A DNA stretch of 30,467 nt from Botryllus schlosseri. Lineage: Eukaryota; Chordata; Ascidiacea; Stolidobranchia; Styelidae. Position 1 is the first letter of the stretch, and the number at the start of each line of letters is the position of its first letter. The position numbers were made by a program, and so were the translations under genes. The stretch covers positions 1-30,467 of the forward strand of contig ATSW01004553.1 in assembly GCA_000444245.1 (NCBI GenBank), written 5' to 3'. Under the pieces are notes generated by a model that made no database searches, had not been told where the DNA came from, and was given only the letters and a program-made list of their open reading frames with translations. Shown in pieces: positions 1 to 13,400 of this stretch.

Positions 1-59
1 GCTGGAGCACGATAATTTTTGAAAGGGGGCGCTGGAGGAAAAAAGGTTAAGAACCACTG
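1..59. mobile_element. Terminal fragment of a hAT-type DNA element
   Basis: The first 59 bases end in AAAAAAGGTTAAGAACCACTG-type sequence preceded by a GGGGGCG block. The same arrangement (GGGGGCG, short spacer, AAAAAGGTT..GAACCACTG) closes the complete element at 6732-7212, so the two belong to related families. CAGTGG..AACCTTTTT ends are typical of hAT elements. The LINE reading frame begins immediately afterwards. Either the hAT inserted into the LINE, or a 5'-truncated LINE landed beside it; the other end lies outside the window. Confidence 0.55.
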
Positions 60-69
60 GGGTAGACTA

Positions 70-1231
70 ATGAAATCATATCATCCAGACTTGGTCAACA
101 AGGCACTTTATGCGTCAATAGGCAGCTATGCTGATATCAAGGTTCTTCGCTCGGGTGACATCCTTATCACTTGTAACAACGAAAAGCAAGCAAAGCAGCT
201 CCTTGATTGCACCATTTTGAAGTCAGCATCGACAACAATTAGAATTACGACATCAATCTTTCAACCCAGACCATACGCAAGTCGCGCAGTTATCCCTGGA
301 GTACCTGTCGAAATATCGGAACAGGAGCTCTTAGAGAGTTTTCGCAGCATGAATGTAATTCATGTGAAAAGGCTCACCAAAAAAACGAAAGATGGCACTG
401 TTAGTACAACTGCAGTTCTGCTGTCTTTCAGCACGGTCACGATTCCACGCAGTGACGTTCCATTATCTTCGTTTTAAAACCAGACAATACAATCCGCCGC
501 CAACGAGATGCTTCCAATGCAATCGCTTTGGGCATGTCGCCAAGCACTGCCGCGGAAAACGTTGCTGCTCCAAATGCGGTGGCCGTGATCACACGTATGA
601 CGACTGTTCAAACAACAAAAAATGTGTAAATTGCAACGAGGAACACAGCGCTGCATATGGCGGTTGCATAATATACAAGGAAGAAGCCAAATTTAATGCT
701 CTTAGAGAGGGATATCATATGTCCCTCACACAACCACAACCCAAGGAAACTCCCGAGACCATGTCCGAGGACCATGAGTCGGTAATCGTAGACGATCCTG
801 CCCCCAAAAGACTTGACGTACACAAGATCTCAAAGCCATACCCGCAGCGGCTTAGTTATAAGAATATACTAACCCGAGGTCGGAGTTACAGGCCTACCAC
901 CCAACAGCCCAACGACGGTGACCTGCGCCACTGGCGACAACCACCACCTGCTCGAACTGCTGCCAACCCCACAGTCGAAACCGCATCAAGCGGGCTTGCT
1001 TCTATTGACCCAGTAGTCCTCCTTGCGCTCATTGCCGAAATCGTTAAGATAACCGTAAATGCTTGCAAATCTAGCGACAGTGGTACCGTTCTACATACCA
1101 TTGTAGCCAAAGCTGCCAGCAAATATTTGGGATTTTCTGTTGACCCAGCCTCTCTGAAAAACGTCACAAAAAGCTTTGGTGAGACCGAAGACAGTCCCTC
1201 CCAGACGTCAAATGGCACTTTAAATGGATAA
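70..1231 (+). pseudogene. LINE ORF1 (gag-like, RRM-like region plus CCHC knuckles), one frameshift
   Basis: The first ATG in frame is at 70. The N-terminal part (70 to about 450) contains the RSGDILI and KQAKQLL stretches seen in RRM-like regions of I and Jockey group ORF1 proteins. The downstream part, in another frame, has the sequence PPPTRCFQCNRFGH and three closely spaced CCHC-type knuckles (about 515-680), then a low-complexity proline and serine region. The frame must change near 450, where the first frame soon hits a stop at 475-477 while the second continues through RFKTRQYNPPP. ORF1 proteins bind element RNA and form the ribonucleoprotein used in retrotransposition. A sequencing error cannot be excluded as the cause of the shift. 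Confidence 0.8.
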
Positions 1232-4200
1232 TCACAACTCTTTAGTCATTTTACAGTGGAACTGCAGGGGCATCTATCGCAAACTACACGAATTTAAGCA
1301 CTACTTGTCAACCTTAACCATTCAACCAGACGTAATTCTTATTCAAGAATCCCATCTTGTCCAAAAGTACACACCAAAACTAGGGGGGTACCAACTATTC
1401 CGCCGTGATAAGACGGTGCACTCTGGCGGCATTGCCACTTTTGTTCGAGCATCGCTCAATGCGTCTCTTTCAAACAATGTCTCGTCAGCCGTTTTTGAGG
1501 TACTATGTGTGCGAGTAGGGAACTTGAACATATGCAACGTTTACATACCCCCGGACTGTGAAACTACAGCTACTGATTTTAGGATATTCGACTCTTTGTC
1601 ATCACGCTCCATTATATGCGGCGACTTCAATGCGCACCATTCTTCATGGAGCCACTCGTCAAATGCACGTGGCAACCAACTCTGCGAAATAATGGATAGA
1701 AACGACCTTGTCCTGTTGAATTCAACGTCACCCACTCGTATGAATATTGCGTGTGATGCCGTCCATCGCTGGTCACTTCTTGATCTGTCGATGTCGTCTC
1801 GGGACATTGCGGCGAGATGTGCCACAACAGTAACCGACCAGCTCATCGGTAGTGATCACGTTGTAGTACAGACCACATACAATAATAGGGTGTCGTGCAA
1901 TTCATCAAAACGTAGATGGGATTACAGTAAAGCGAACTGGTCAGCCTTCTCGGCTGCTGCGGATTTTCACCTCCAATCCAACTTCGTTCCTATGGGGGAA
2001 ACTGAAGACCTTCACCGCCATGTCACAAATAGCCTACTTTTAGCGGCGGGAGAGTCGATCCCAAGACCGAAAATATCAACGAAAATAGCCGTACCATGGT
2101 GGAACGTGGGATGTACCCGTGCTGTGCGCAGGAAAAGGGCTGCTTACTTGAAAATGAAACGTACGTTTCACATTCGAGACGTGATCGCCTTCAAACGTTT
2201 GAGAGCCGAATGTCGAAAAACCATCCTTTCTGCTAAACGCAAATGTTGGGAGGATTTTTGTGGTACATTGGACTCCCGTACGCAGATGTCGAAAGTCTGG
2301 CACGTTATGAAATCTATGTCGGGAGTGCATACGTTCAATTCCATACCAACGCTGAAGTCGAACGGCACTATTTCTCAAAATAACAAAACCAAAGCTAATA
2401 CACTGGCTTCACACTTCGCAAAAACGAGCAGCTCCGACAACTACCCAGCAGGATTTCGTATAACGAAGGCTAACTTTGAAAACACGGTTCATCTTACCGC
2501 TGACAACGAGCCAGATCGGCACAGGAACTCGAACATAAACTTCGAATTCACTCTTGCCGAACTGAATCAAGCTTTGCGTAGCCGAAAATCCACTTCACCC
2601 GGGGAGGACTCCATAGGGTATTCGATGTTGAAAAATCTATCATCCTCTGGTCGTGCTGATCTTTTAAAACTATACAATGCATCCTGGGAGACGGGGAAAT
2701 TGCCAGTCTCGTGGAAACATGCTATAGTCTGCCCAATTGCCAAAAAGGGTAAAGATCCTACCTCTGCGGAATCGTACCGCCCTATATCACTCACGAGTCA
2801 CATTTGTAAAGTCATGGAAGTAATGGTCACCAATCGATTAAGATGGGAGTTGGAGTCAAAAAATCTGATACATCCCTCACAGTCCGGCTTCCGGCGTGGT
2901 CGAAGCACCCTGGACCACATACTGCGTCTCCACGACACCATTTACAAGAATATCCATCATCAGCGATCGGTGGTAGCGGTCTTCTTAGACATAAGTCGAG
3001 CCTACGATATGGTGTGGCGCCACGCACTTCTGTACAAACTATACCAGCTCGGTATACGAGGACACATGCACCGATGGATTACAAATTTCCTTTCTGACAG
3101 AACTTTCCAGGTGACCGTAGGAAACACTCTTTCCGACAGATATGTACTGCAGAACGGTATACCACAGGGAAGCGGTCTCAGCCCCTTGCTGTTTACGGTA
3201 ATGATCAATGATTTACCGAGCTCGTTAGGGCATCGGTCTGAACATGCGGTGTTCGCAGATGACTGCGCTGTTTGGGATAGCGGTCTTCTTATCCAGCCCC
3301 TCTTGTCTTCCATTCAATTATCACTCGATGTAATAAGCGACTGGTGTTCCAGATGGGGGTTTACCATAAGCAAGGCAAAGACCGTAGGCATGCTGTTCAC
3401 GAAGAAAAGGAAAATTCCTCCACTCATATTGAAAACTGGTGACCATGAACTCAAATTTGTCGACACCTACAAATATTTGGGTATCACGTTTGACAAATTG
3501 CTTAACTATAAGCAGCATATCGATACGATTTCCAAAAAGTGCTCCAACAGACTGAATCTAATCAGAGTCGTGACTGGTACCGCATGGGGAGCGAGTAAAA
3601 AACCATTGCTGCAACTTTTCAGGGCGCTGATACGCTCACTGATTGACTATGGGTTACCAGCATATTACTTCGCCCCAAAAAAGTATCTGGACAAGTTACG
3701 CACCATACGAAATCAAGCTCTCCGCCTCTGCTGCGGAGCAATGCGCAGCACCCCCATTTGTGCACTGGAAGCATCATGTGACGAGCTTCCTCTCCATCTG
3801 CGGCACAAACAGCTTAGCCTTAACTATCGCTGCCACCTTAGAGGTTACCAGGCTCACGAACACCCAACATTAGGAGTGCTTGAAGACTCTTGGCAGGAGA
3901 TATATAGCCTCATGAATCCAAAATTCATTACCTTCAACATCGCCACCAATGTCGAGTCTCTGAATAACCTTGTCTTGGAAAGAAAAAGTCTTCCAAATTT
4001 GCCTCCATGGCTGATTCAATCACCTAATATTGATTTAGACCTTGCAAAAATCATTAAAAAAGATATCGCACCTCTGTCACATAAACCCATAGTCCTGGAC
4101 TTCATATTCGAACGATATAGGGATGCCACTGAAATATACACTGACGGCTCCAAATCAGCAGAGGGAGCCGGTTTTGCCTTTACCATCACGTCGCTGATGA

Positions 4201-4993
4201 TAAACTTTTCCCAGTCGTGTTCCACTCTAAAGTCAATCTTCTCCATAGAAGCACAAGCCACTCACACGCTCTAAAATGGATCTGCCAGAATGGCTCATAC
4301 CAACAAACATATCTGATTCTATCGGACAGTCTGAGCGTGCTATCCGCTATGACCAACCTGCAGGCACCGCAAACGCAGAATGTTATATTTGAATGTGGTC
4401 GCTTGCTGAATCAAATGATTCAGAAAGGCGCCATTGTTGTCCTGGCCTGGGTACCGGGGCATGCTGATATCGGTGGTAATGAGCTAGCTGACAAATTGGC
4501 TTGGCAAGCTGCCAGGACCAATATCGAAAATACCCCTTCTCAGACGCTTCCAGACAAAATTAGCCACGTTGAGGCGAAAGCCAAAGTACGTCAATACTGT
4601 AGAGCGACCTGGAACGCCGAATATCAACGAAATGAGCGAGGAGGTCATTATCGAAATTTCCATAGATCATTGACTGATGGCCACTTTCCATCGATGCATC
4701 GACATCGGCTTTACGAACGAATAATATTTCGGCTTCGTTCAGGCCATTGCCGCCTGAAAGCGCATTTATATAAAATTGGATGTAGCGACACCGACCTATG
4801 CGACCACTGTACATTACCTGAAACAGTCGAGCATTTTTTGCTGCACTGCAATCGATATGATTTTCATCGGAACTTTTTAATCGACAAGGCGCGCGAGCTG
4901 AAAATCACTGCAACACTCGAAAATCTATTGATCATCCCCGAAATGTTATCCCATGTTGCAGAATTTGTTATATCTTGTGGTACTTACTTGTAA
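1224..4993 (+). pseudogene. LINE ORF2 (endonuclease, reverse transcriptase, RNase H), one frameshift
   Basis: Starts at ATG 1224, inside the ORF1 stop region. Endonuclease signatures are ILQWNCRG, LIQESHL, IICGDFNAHHSSW and GSDHVVV. Reverse transcriptase signatures are SYRPISLTS, QSGFRRGRST, AVFLDISRAYD, GIPQGSGLSP and the catalytic FADD (3252-3263). RNase H begins with YTDGSKSAEGAG (about 4138), with later acidic residues in IEAQA, LSDSLS and the WVPGHADIGGNELAD block (about 4449-4493). A C-terminal finger CDHC-x8-H-x4-C lies near 4799-4850. The first frame stops at 4272-4274, and the RNase H continues in another frame as HALKWIC, so a single frameshift lies near 4255-4265. Everything before it is open over 1016 codons, close to the usual family length. 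Confidence 0.88.
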
Positions 4994-5084
4994 ATCGGTT
5001 ATTGCCCATATTTTGGTAAATCGCTCATTCTAGTCCGTGACGCACCTGGCCTTACAGGCGAAAAGCGTCACTCATCTTTTAACC

Positions 5085-5112
5085 AATAATAATAATGATA
5101 ATCAATGATTAT
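5085..5112 (+). repeat. TAA-type tail of the LINE
   Basis: A run of AAT/AAC-like triplets (AATAATAATAATGATAATC) follows the short 3' UTR motif TTTTAACC. I-group LINEs typically end in such a repeat rather than poly(A), which fixes the 3' end and supports the clade assignment. Confidence 0.7.
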
Positions 5113-5592
5113 TCCAGACGACCTAATTAAAGCATAGCTATGGTTATCGCGGTGTCGTATCAGCTAGACCAGTTTCTCGCTGCAATGCAAAGAAAGTCCG
5201 CTCCAAGATATAACGATCTCTTCAACAATAGCGTAACGAAAGCAAAAGGCTCGTGTATACATTGACAGTTATATTGATGGAAGATCCATGGGTCATTTCA
5301 ATGCAAATACGAATAAATGAACAACTACACAAATAGTGAAAACTGTACCTAAAAGGTTCTCACTGGACAATCAAGTATATCTATTGACCTTTGACCTTTA
5401 GGGAATTGTTTTGCTTCATTCATTCCAAGCAAATTTACTCTCGCTAGCGTCATTACCCCACTGAATAATGATTAGTGTATTTAAAATTAATATATGTATC
5501 GCCTGATTGTTTAAAATCTTCTGTTTTTGACATACTCCGAGCATAATCTGCCGCGAAATCCTTTTGAGAGTACCTGCTGCATGCCGGAATCA
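5113..5592. other. Intergenic stretch, no gene seen
   Basis: AT-rich sequence between the LINE tail and the possible promoter near 5593. No open frame with coding character, no RNA gene and no clear repeat was recognised here. Confidence 0.5.
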
Positions 5593-5809
5593 TATATAGT
5601 GGCGTGTGGGGCAGTCGCAGTGGGGGCAGCACCACCACGACCACCGATCTCCCTCGATCTGCATTATTAACCGGTCAGTCCCCAGAAAGTGCTGATTCCC
5701 TTGGTTATGATGATAGGCAAATCTATAATCGAGAGTTTTCTCTCGAGCTTGCTGACTTGCTGGGGGTCTTTGAAGAAAGAAGCAACATTCATTTTATTTT
5801 ACTACACCG
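5593..5809 (+). promoter_or_regulatory. Possible promoter and non-coding first exon of XKR-a
   Basis: TATATA at 5593-5598 is followed by a more GC-rich tract and, near 5809, a good donor-like CCG|GTATGT. An acceptor-like CTGATTAG lies just before the XKR-a start codon at 7429. Together they could form a 5' UTR exon and intron. An open frame runs through the tract, but it lacks an ATG and resembles nothing I know, so I do not call a protein. This is inference only; transcript ends would decide it. Confidence 0.2.
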
Positions 5810-6067
5810 GTATGTTTGTTGTTGTTTGTTGACAATATTAGGCGGATCCTACGGCGGCTGCGTGTGCAAATTTTATTTCCCTACTGAAATCGTGATAGAA
5901 ACAATGCAATGAAACTTGGAATGGAGATAACCGATTTGTGATTATAATTGACATGGCATCATTTTGAAGCTAACCCTATACGGTTTGCATTTGTTATGAA
6001 GAGTCATCTTGACGATTTTTTATGCTCCTACTGCCATTAGACTAACAAACTACTGTTATTCTGGTCT

Positions 6068-6247
6068 TAATCTACTTCAAAATCGAGTGTCCTAGTTTTC
6101 AGGCCATTCATTTTCAATTGCTACTTCAAGCAGTTTTATACATGTATTACAAAATGTAATTTTACTTGCAATTGGATGGAAATTAATGACACTACTTCTA
6201 CTTGAGTACGGTATGTATCATCAATGCCTACTTTGACCATTGGCCTG
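6068..6247. repeat. Degenerate copy of the TACTTCTACTTGAGTAG element
   Basis: The right part has ACTACTTCTACTTGAGTACG and then CTTTGACCAT..CCTG, the same order as in the intact 177-bp element at 24321-24497. The left part has the CTACTTCAA motifs. Boundaries are approximate and no target duplication was found. The neighbouring stretches 5810-6067 and 6248-6731 show nothing recognisable. Confidence 0.4.
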
Positions 6248-6731
6248 TTAATATGCCTGTATCTGTATGGAATATGTGTCCTGTGCTCTCACTATTTTTT
6301 ATTATTTTTTGATATATTACTCAACTTGGATAATCATCACTACTCACATGTAATATTAGGCAAAACGTACTGTACCGAGATTCCAGTAGGGTTCATAGTA
6401 AGAAATAATTTATAGTTGAAGATTTTGGAATGACCATAAGGTAACAAATTAACAATTTCATCTCTACAAAAAATCAAATTTTGACTTTAATATTCAAATT
6501 TTAGAATGATGACGAGCAGTAACTTTAGAATGTGATTTAAGATACTAATATGTGGAAGCTGCGTACGTGTAGCCTACTGTCGTTATTGTGCACTAAGTCG
6601 TACCAAACCTCATGAATCCTGACTTCTTGCAAAACAGACTGGGTGAAACAAAATAATTGTTATCATTGAAAATCTCAACCTAAACGATGCACTTTTTCAA
6701 TTAGAATCAGTCGGGTATTGATTTTATACAC

Positions 6732-7212
6732 CAGTGGTCGGGAACCTTTTTTGTCCGAAGAGCCATATTGGCCCTATTTTTTCCGTCTCAACTCCAAAAG
6801 AGCCATACATGCCGAACAACTGTTACGTCACAATTGGAAATACGTGACGTCATGGTAACACTTATTCTAACTCACTACATTGAATTCCTCGTGTGCGCCA
6901 CATTTTCTCTGTAAAGGCTGGTACTTATTGTTCAAATATAAAGTATAAATATAAATGTTAGAATATCCCGTGGGATTTATTTAATTCACACGGCCAAAAA
7001 TTGCGCGTCAAGACGGCTTATTCTGCATATGCAAAATAAGGTCAGTTCAACGGAAAGTAGACTCGAAGACCGGTTTTCAAAGCAGAGATCAGGGTCAGGT
7101 GAATAAATTTCCCGTTTATAGGTCCTTCTTTCGGATGCGTAAATATATGGGGCAAAAATTTGATTGGAGCTTGATAAGGGGGCGATGAGTCGAAAAAGGT
7201 TGGGAACCACTG
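6732..7212. mobile_element. Non-autonomous hAT element (481 bp)
   Basis: It begins CAGTGGTCGGGAACCTTTTT and ends in AAAAAGGTTGGGAACCACTG, so the ends form imperfect terminal inverted repeats of hAT type. No transposase frame lies inside. The 8-bp flanks (TTATACAC and CTATAGCT) share only a central TATA, so the target duplication has decayed or the ends are slightly off. The internal AAGAGCCATA repeats near both ends of the left arm are common in such elements. Confidence 0.7.
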
Positions 7213-7428
7213 CTATAGCTCTTGAAAAGTAGGCTTTATGCCATTGAGCAGTGTATGTAATTTTTGTGGATGTTTGCTATTATGTTTTAGAATTACACAT
7301 GTAGATCACATGTATGTAGATTGTGGATGACAGTGGGATTGGTATCAGACTTCGGTTTTACTAATTTGTTCCTCTTCCAAGATTCATATGTCATTAAATT
7401 GAAATAACACCTGATTAGTTTGAAAAAT

Positions 7429-10400
7429 ATGCATGGAACATATCATGGTTCTGTAGATGACGCTTCTCAAGCCTCCGATAATAATGCAATTGAAAATCGG
7501 TGCAATGATTTGAATGAAGAAGCTCATCTTCTGGCTTCCGATTCGGAGCATACTACTGTGGAAGAAGAGGGTGGACAACACGTGGATGAGGAATCAAGGA
7601 AGCCTAACAAAGAAAGAAACGAGAATTTTGTTCAAGTTGACACAGCATTTCGACGATCTGAAATACCAGTAAAAAAAGGTAAGCTACTCATTGTACTCAT
7701 TGTAGATGGGGATGTACATTATACGATGCTGTGGACCTCACATTATCCGTTGGATGTATTAGGCATAGCGCATTTTCAGTAACGAGTGAGAGTTGACTGC
7801 ATAGTAATCTGACCTGCCTGAGATCTAGCCTAATAGCATTTACAATATGACAGAGATATAATTGTATAATATATTATGGAACTACTGTATTCCATCTTGA
7901 AAATTTTACTCCTAGCAGATTCGTAGACTTTCTTGCAGGTTGTCAAACTTGTACTCATTCGGTGATGTATAAGTGTTTGCAATGATTGCGGATTGAAATT
8001 TGTCATTATTTATCCCTCCCAAATAGGGCAGGGCTTGTGCTATGGGCTGTAGGCCAGTTTTGAATAGCCTGCATTATCAATTTTATCACATGTTTTTACT
8101 CAGATAATGGATTGACCGATGACAGTACCACACAGGAAGAATCTTCTTCTTCGGAGCCTAATGATGTAAGGCAAAATTCAGAGGTGTGTAAACTGAGGCC
8201 AGTGGGCCGTAAAAGCATAAAGTGACAAAAGGGAAGTGTGTATATATTTCATAGAATATGTAGTTACCATACGAATTTTCTATTGTCAAAAATATATTTT
8301 AGTCTTCATATAGTAGGCCTATTGTGGTGTTTATTTTCATTTCTAATGCTACAGTTGCTAAAATGCTAAATATCCCAATGCCACACAGCTATAATTTGTG
8401 ACTTCACATCACGAGTAGCATCTTACATAGGTAACTAATGGTAGCTGCTCAGCAAGTCAATCAAATCATAAGTGTCAGTGATGTATTTAGTAACAGGTAC
8501 GGTACATTTGTTCGCTATATGTATATTATAATACGCATTAAGGCTGTTCAGAATTGACCAAGTTTCAGAAAGTTGTGGTTTTCGACATTTCCCGTGATTT
8601 ATACCTTGAAAACATATTCTAGTTCTCATCCCTTTCATCTATCTGCATTTTAACTGTAAAACAAAATTGGAAATTCCCCTATAATTTGAGTACGGTACCC
8701 TGATTTTACTTATCCCCGTGGAAAATGTAATAAACACCAGGATTTATGCAGCTGTTATGGTGTCCGGTTCGACGAAACCTCATTATGGAAAATATTTTGA
8801 GTTCAATACACCATTTTCATATTGCACGCTGTGCCGTTGCCTTTTGATGAATCCTCAGACCAACCTAAACTTCATATTGCAGGATGTAAAACAATGAAAC
8901 TGGAAATGTACTATCCACTCGCACAACCACATTTTAAACATCAAATTACGGGATATGCTTGAAAAATCACAAGTCGGTAAATTCTGAACCTAGCCCTTAT
9001 AGGCATGGGCACGTGAAACTCATTCATAATAAGCTGTTCAAAGTAATGTTTTGTATATTTGTAACATTTTATAACTGTTCGTCAATCACCCGTGGTCTGT
9101 GGATCAAAGCTTCGATTTGTTTCAGAATCGTAGTTGCTGTTCGGAAGCGTGTCAAATCTGTCGTAAAATGTGCCAGAAGAAATATCTCTGCAGTAAATTT
9201 TCGATTGTGTCGCTCGGATTGACGCTTTGTATGCTCTCTACTTACCTGTCTTGCTTGCACTGTGCTTGTACCGAAGCTATCTCGATTTTTCAGTTTCAAT
9301 CAGCACTTATCTTTTTGATGTGATCACTGATGTGAAACTGATTTTCTGGTATCATGACTCCAAGGAAAATGATCCGGAATATACGTTATTCTTTCGTCTC
9401 ACATTGGGATTTGTAGTGGTCCCTTCTATTGTTGTGCAAGTAAGTTGCATCCTTGCTTTGAAAGTTCTGATCGTCATACTTGTGTCTGATACTGTATGTT
9501 GGCATGACATCAATGTTTTTTTTTAATAAACCTACTTCACAATTAGGTTTCTGAATGTGAACAATGGAAATGTGAAATAATGCCTAGGTCAATTTGCATG
9601 GATTCATTGTGTTTTGACGATTTCAGTTTTGAGGGTCGGGCTTATAACTAGCAATTTTAATCTTAGAAAACGTACTCTAACTCCTTGGGTTTTGCTCACT
9701 TGCATGCACTAGGCTACATACCATTTAAGCAGCGATCTTTTCGCACTACTGCACTTATTCTTAACCGAAAAAACTTGCAATGCGGATGAAAATTGCGCAT
9801 GTTTTTGTTTACTTTTTCTTACATGGAATAATTCAAATAAACCTAATAGGATATTAATACAGTACAGTGGCTTCCTAACTTTTTTCGTTGTGAATTATCT
9901 GTAAAAACATGTTGGACTAACGAAGCGCCTCTAATTGTAGATTTTACAATGATTTTGCCTCCACCAGTCCGAGTGAATTAATATTTGAGCACTTGCATTA
10001 TTACGTGATGAAAAGTCTGGTTTGAAAATATGAGTTAAGACCTGGCCGTCCAAGCACTAGAACTTATTGTACAAAATCCCACTATGAGTTGTCTGCTTGA
10101 CGAGACACTTGATGACATAATGCGGGAATCTTCGGAGCGAGAAGTTGTGTCTAACTTGGTCTGAAATTGCCAGGGATATTCAGAGAGTCGTTGATAAACC
10201 GGTAGCCTACATCTTGGAAATTTGTATAAAAAGTGTTAACTCTCTTCATTATCTTTTTGTGTATTCATTTTCGGTTACTTGGTACAGATAAAATTTTGCA
10301 AACATAAAAGTGCGGATGCTTCTTAAAAAGGTTGAAAAGCACTAGTTTGAAGAAAAAAAAAGTTTTTTGTTTTCCTTTTCCTTTCATCTGTAGTTCTCCG

Positions 10401-13400
10401 ATATTTAGATCTAAACATCACAATTTCAAGTTTCCATCTAAAACTAGCCTAATGAATCGTAATGTAGATGCACAAAATACCAGGGATGTTGTCAATAGTC
10501 ACTTGATTGCAATCTCATCTAAATTTCATGACCAGCAACTATTGGTGCCACCTTCTTCGAATGATTGACTATGCACACTAATAGCGTAGGCCGGTCTTTC
10601 ATTTATTGATTGAGTGCGAAGCGTTGTGGGGCTGATGTAGTTACCTCTTTTAATCCTGTTTAGCTGTTCTCGACGTATTTTTTCTTCGACGATTTCCGTA
10701 AAGAGAAGAAGTGTCTGAAGTCTGAACGTGACGCGAACCAGAATGTAGCCACTGTGTCTTTGTGGCAGAAAGTGAGCTATGTCGGCATTGCCGTGTTACA
10801 CATTTTTCAACTGTCGGTATTGTTCAGGTATTTTGTTAGTCTATTATGTCTTGACTGGCAGATTAACTTTGCGCAAATTTTATCAGGTATGCGAAAGTTC
10901 TAGTGTTGGGCTTCCGATCGAGATATTATGACGGAAAGAACGAACGCGATCGGGATCATTTTGATAAGTTGGTGCGTAAATAATGTTACGATATATCTAT
11001 ATACTTTCGGTACCTACTTGTTGAGGAAATGTTATATACCGTACTTTTATCTGGATTGATTTGTGACTAAAATGAAAATGTTGAATGACCATCTGTTGCC
11101 GTATCCAAATAACTACAATTTCCGCAATCTGTCGTTCTATGACATGCCATTTTCATCAGGACACACAAAAGGAACTGAAACAATATCTTGCTGAGTACAG
11201 TTGCACGGTAGTGTCAGTTAATATCTATAGCCTATGCTTTATCAGTGACATTAGATGGAAGGGGGCTATGAATTGATCCTGAACATATTTGTGCCGCGTA
11301 GGCCTATGCACAGGGCGCACTTGGCAATGTATGCCAAGTACAGCTAGTTCTATGCATGATTAAACATCTGATGACACAGATCTCGGGGAAAGCTTCTTCC
11401 GGTTTTTGCACCTGACAGCTCAATTGATAGTAAATTTGGAAACTCTTTATAATTTGACAAAAACGTTTTGTGCCTGTTGGTGTGAGTCAAGCCTTGTATG
11501 AATCGATGTTCTGGTATCAACCAGATGTTGTGGCTTGGCGAAGTGTTGGTTGCAAGCGTGATTACCAGCGAATCTATAGATTTTTATGAGTCATAGGTGC
11601 TTTGATGAGAGATTCGGGAGCAATAGTAGCCCTTATGATGCATAGAAGAATAATTATGGATATGGCCATGCGTTAAATATCAATTTGTGTCTTAATGGGT
11701 AGGAAACTGATCAGTATACTATAATCTATATTTTGCAAAGTCCGATAGTTTTATTTGAATTCATTCCCTCTATGCTCTCTGCATGCATCATCATTCTGAT
11801 CTGTTCCAAACTATTCATCCTTGATATGAATGTGTGGACAGATCATACCGATAAAACATAATGACTGAATTATGATGAACTTGTGCTTCCTCGTCTTTGT
11901 GAACTATTCATGTTGAATATTGTTTTAAAAAGTAAGGAATATTTCCTTGAACGCTGTGGTGACGCTGTACTGCCTCTCTTTTTGAGCCGGATAAATCAAT
12001 GGCTATGCAGCATAATAGAGCTTTCGCCTGATAACCACATTGTGTATGTGTTGCTGTATGAGTGATTGTGCTTGCATGTGCATTACTGTATGCATCTGTA
12101 ATCTCGATTGCAAGATACCACGAGGTTTGATTTTTGACTGACTTGGCTCCATTCCATTTTGTCAGTGGAAACGCGAGGTGAATGACGTTAGCTTTCTTCG
12201 TCTGCTGGAATCGTTTTTGGAGTCCGCCCCGCAACTTGTTCTTCAGATCTACGTCATGTTGACCAAAGGCCGGACCACACTCAAAAGTATGAGTCCCATT
12301 TCTTCTGTTCTTTTCATGGAAATGTATCTTATGCTAATTCATGTTTGTCTCACCATCATATGCTACTTAACTAATCTTTGTGGGAACCAATATTTGTTCC
12401 CAACACGCCATGATTGTGATTTTCGGATAGTAGTTGATCGCCTTAATGTTTTACTGGGTTACTTGATTGGATTATGTCATTAAGAAATTTACTTTACTCA
12501 CAAAAATTTGTGGGGCGTGGGAAGTTATAATAGTCGCTCAGGTGACCATGTCGCGAGCTTTTTGATATATTTAAAGTCTCACACCGAAATTCCCTTGACT
12601 TAGACATTGAATGACTAGGATCACTGGAGCAAAGCCGCATATCGTGGAGTCAGTCATAAAAAGAAATATCGCTATGAGTCATCACAGTCGCCAATGTATA
12701 ACTAAGCTGGATTTCCAAACCATATTGGCATTACATCGATAGTTGTCTCACTGCCCATGCAAAGGTGTAAGAGTTTGCAATATAATGCATGCTTTGTGTG
12801 CTCCTATTAATTAAGGGCTGGGCAAAATGGAGTGCCTGAGTGATTTTATTCTGCTTTGAGTATTAGGCATCAAGTCAAGTATTCGGATACTACCGGTAAT
12901 CACTAATCATATTGACGTCATAGCCTCATAGCAGTATGAATGATGTCGAAAGTCCTAATAAGTACCTTTTTGAGCACACCAATTTTGGCTCAATTCCGAC
13001 ATATAGTGGGATTGCTATAGGAGAAAAAGTTTTGGATTTATGTAATAAACATGAATAATTTTTTTTTCAAATTTTACTGGCTACCTCATGAAATTGTAAG
13101 GTGGTCTGAAAAAACGATGCACAACGAATTTGACTCAATTCAAACCAGTAGAAACGAAGTTACTGATCTTCAGAATCATTTTTGAACACCGTTGCTGTGG
13201 CTTGATCGCGACTTAACAGATATGTCAATTACTTTTACGCTGGCGTGCTACTGGTAATTCTTATTGATAAATTGACTCGTACGGATGAGGGGCTTATAAT
13301 TTCAGTATGCCTACTTGAAAAAATCATCTTTCACTACTCAAATTATTAAAATCAATATGCCTACAGCCGCTAACTTGATTCAGACTTGAGTACTTCAATC

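Larger units (their letters stand above)
60..5112 (+). mobile_element. I-clade non-LTR retrotransposon (LINE), nearly full length
   Basis: The element carries, in order, an ORF1 with CCHC zinc knuckles, an ORF2 with apurinic-like endonuclease, reverse transcriptase, RNase H and a C-terminal CCHC finger, a 3' UTR of about 90 bp, and a tail of TAA-like repeats (5085-5112). RNase H after the reverse transcriptase and a (TAA)n-type tail instead of poly(A) point to the I group (I, Nimb and relatives). ORF1 seems to lack its usual N-terminal part, so the 5' end is truncated or cut off by the hAT end at 59. The ORFs overlap by 8 bases. Each carries one frameshift, otherwise both are open, which suggests a fairly recent copy. 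I saw no clear target-site duplication. Confidence 0.88.

Noticed and set aside
85-5120. TCCAGAC repeated near both ends of the LINE as a target duplication
   Set aside because: Seven bases only, and the left copy lies inside what looks like ORF1 coding sequence; chance is more likely.
5604-5912. Protein-coding gene of about 100 residues
   Set aside because: No ATG, composition does not look coding beyond a short Ser/Thr-rich part, no recognised family.
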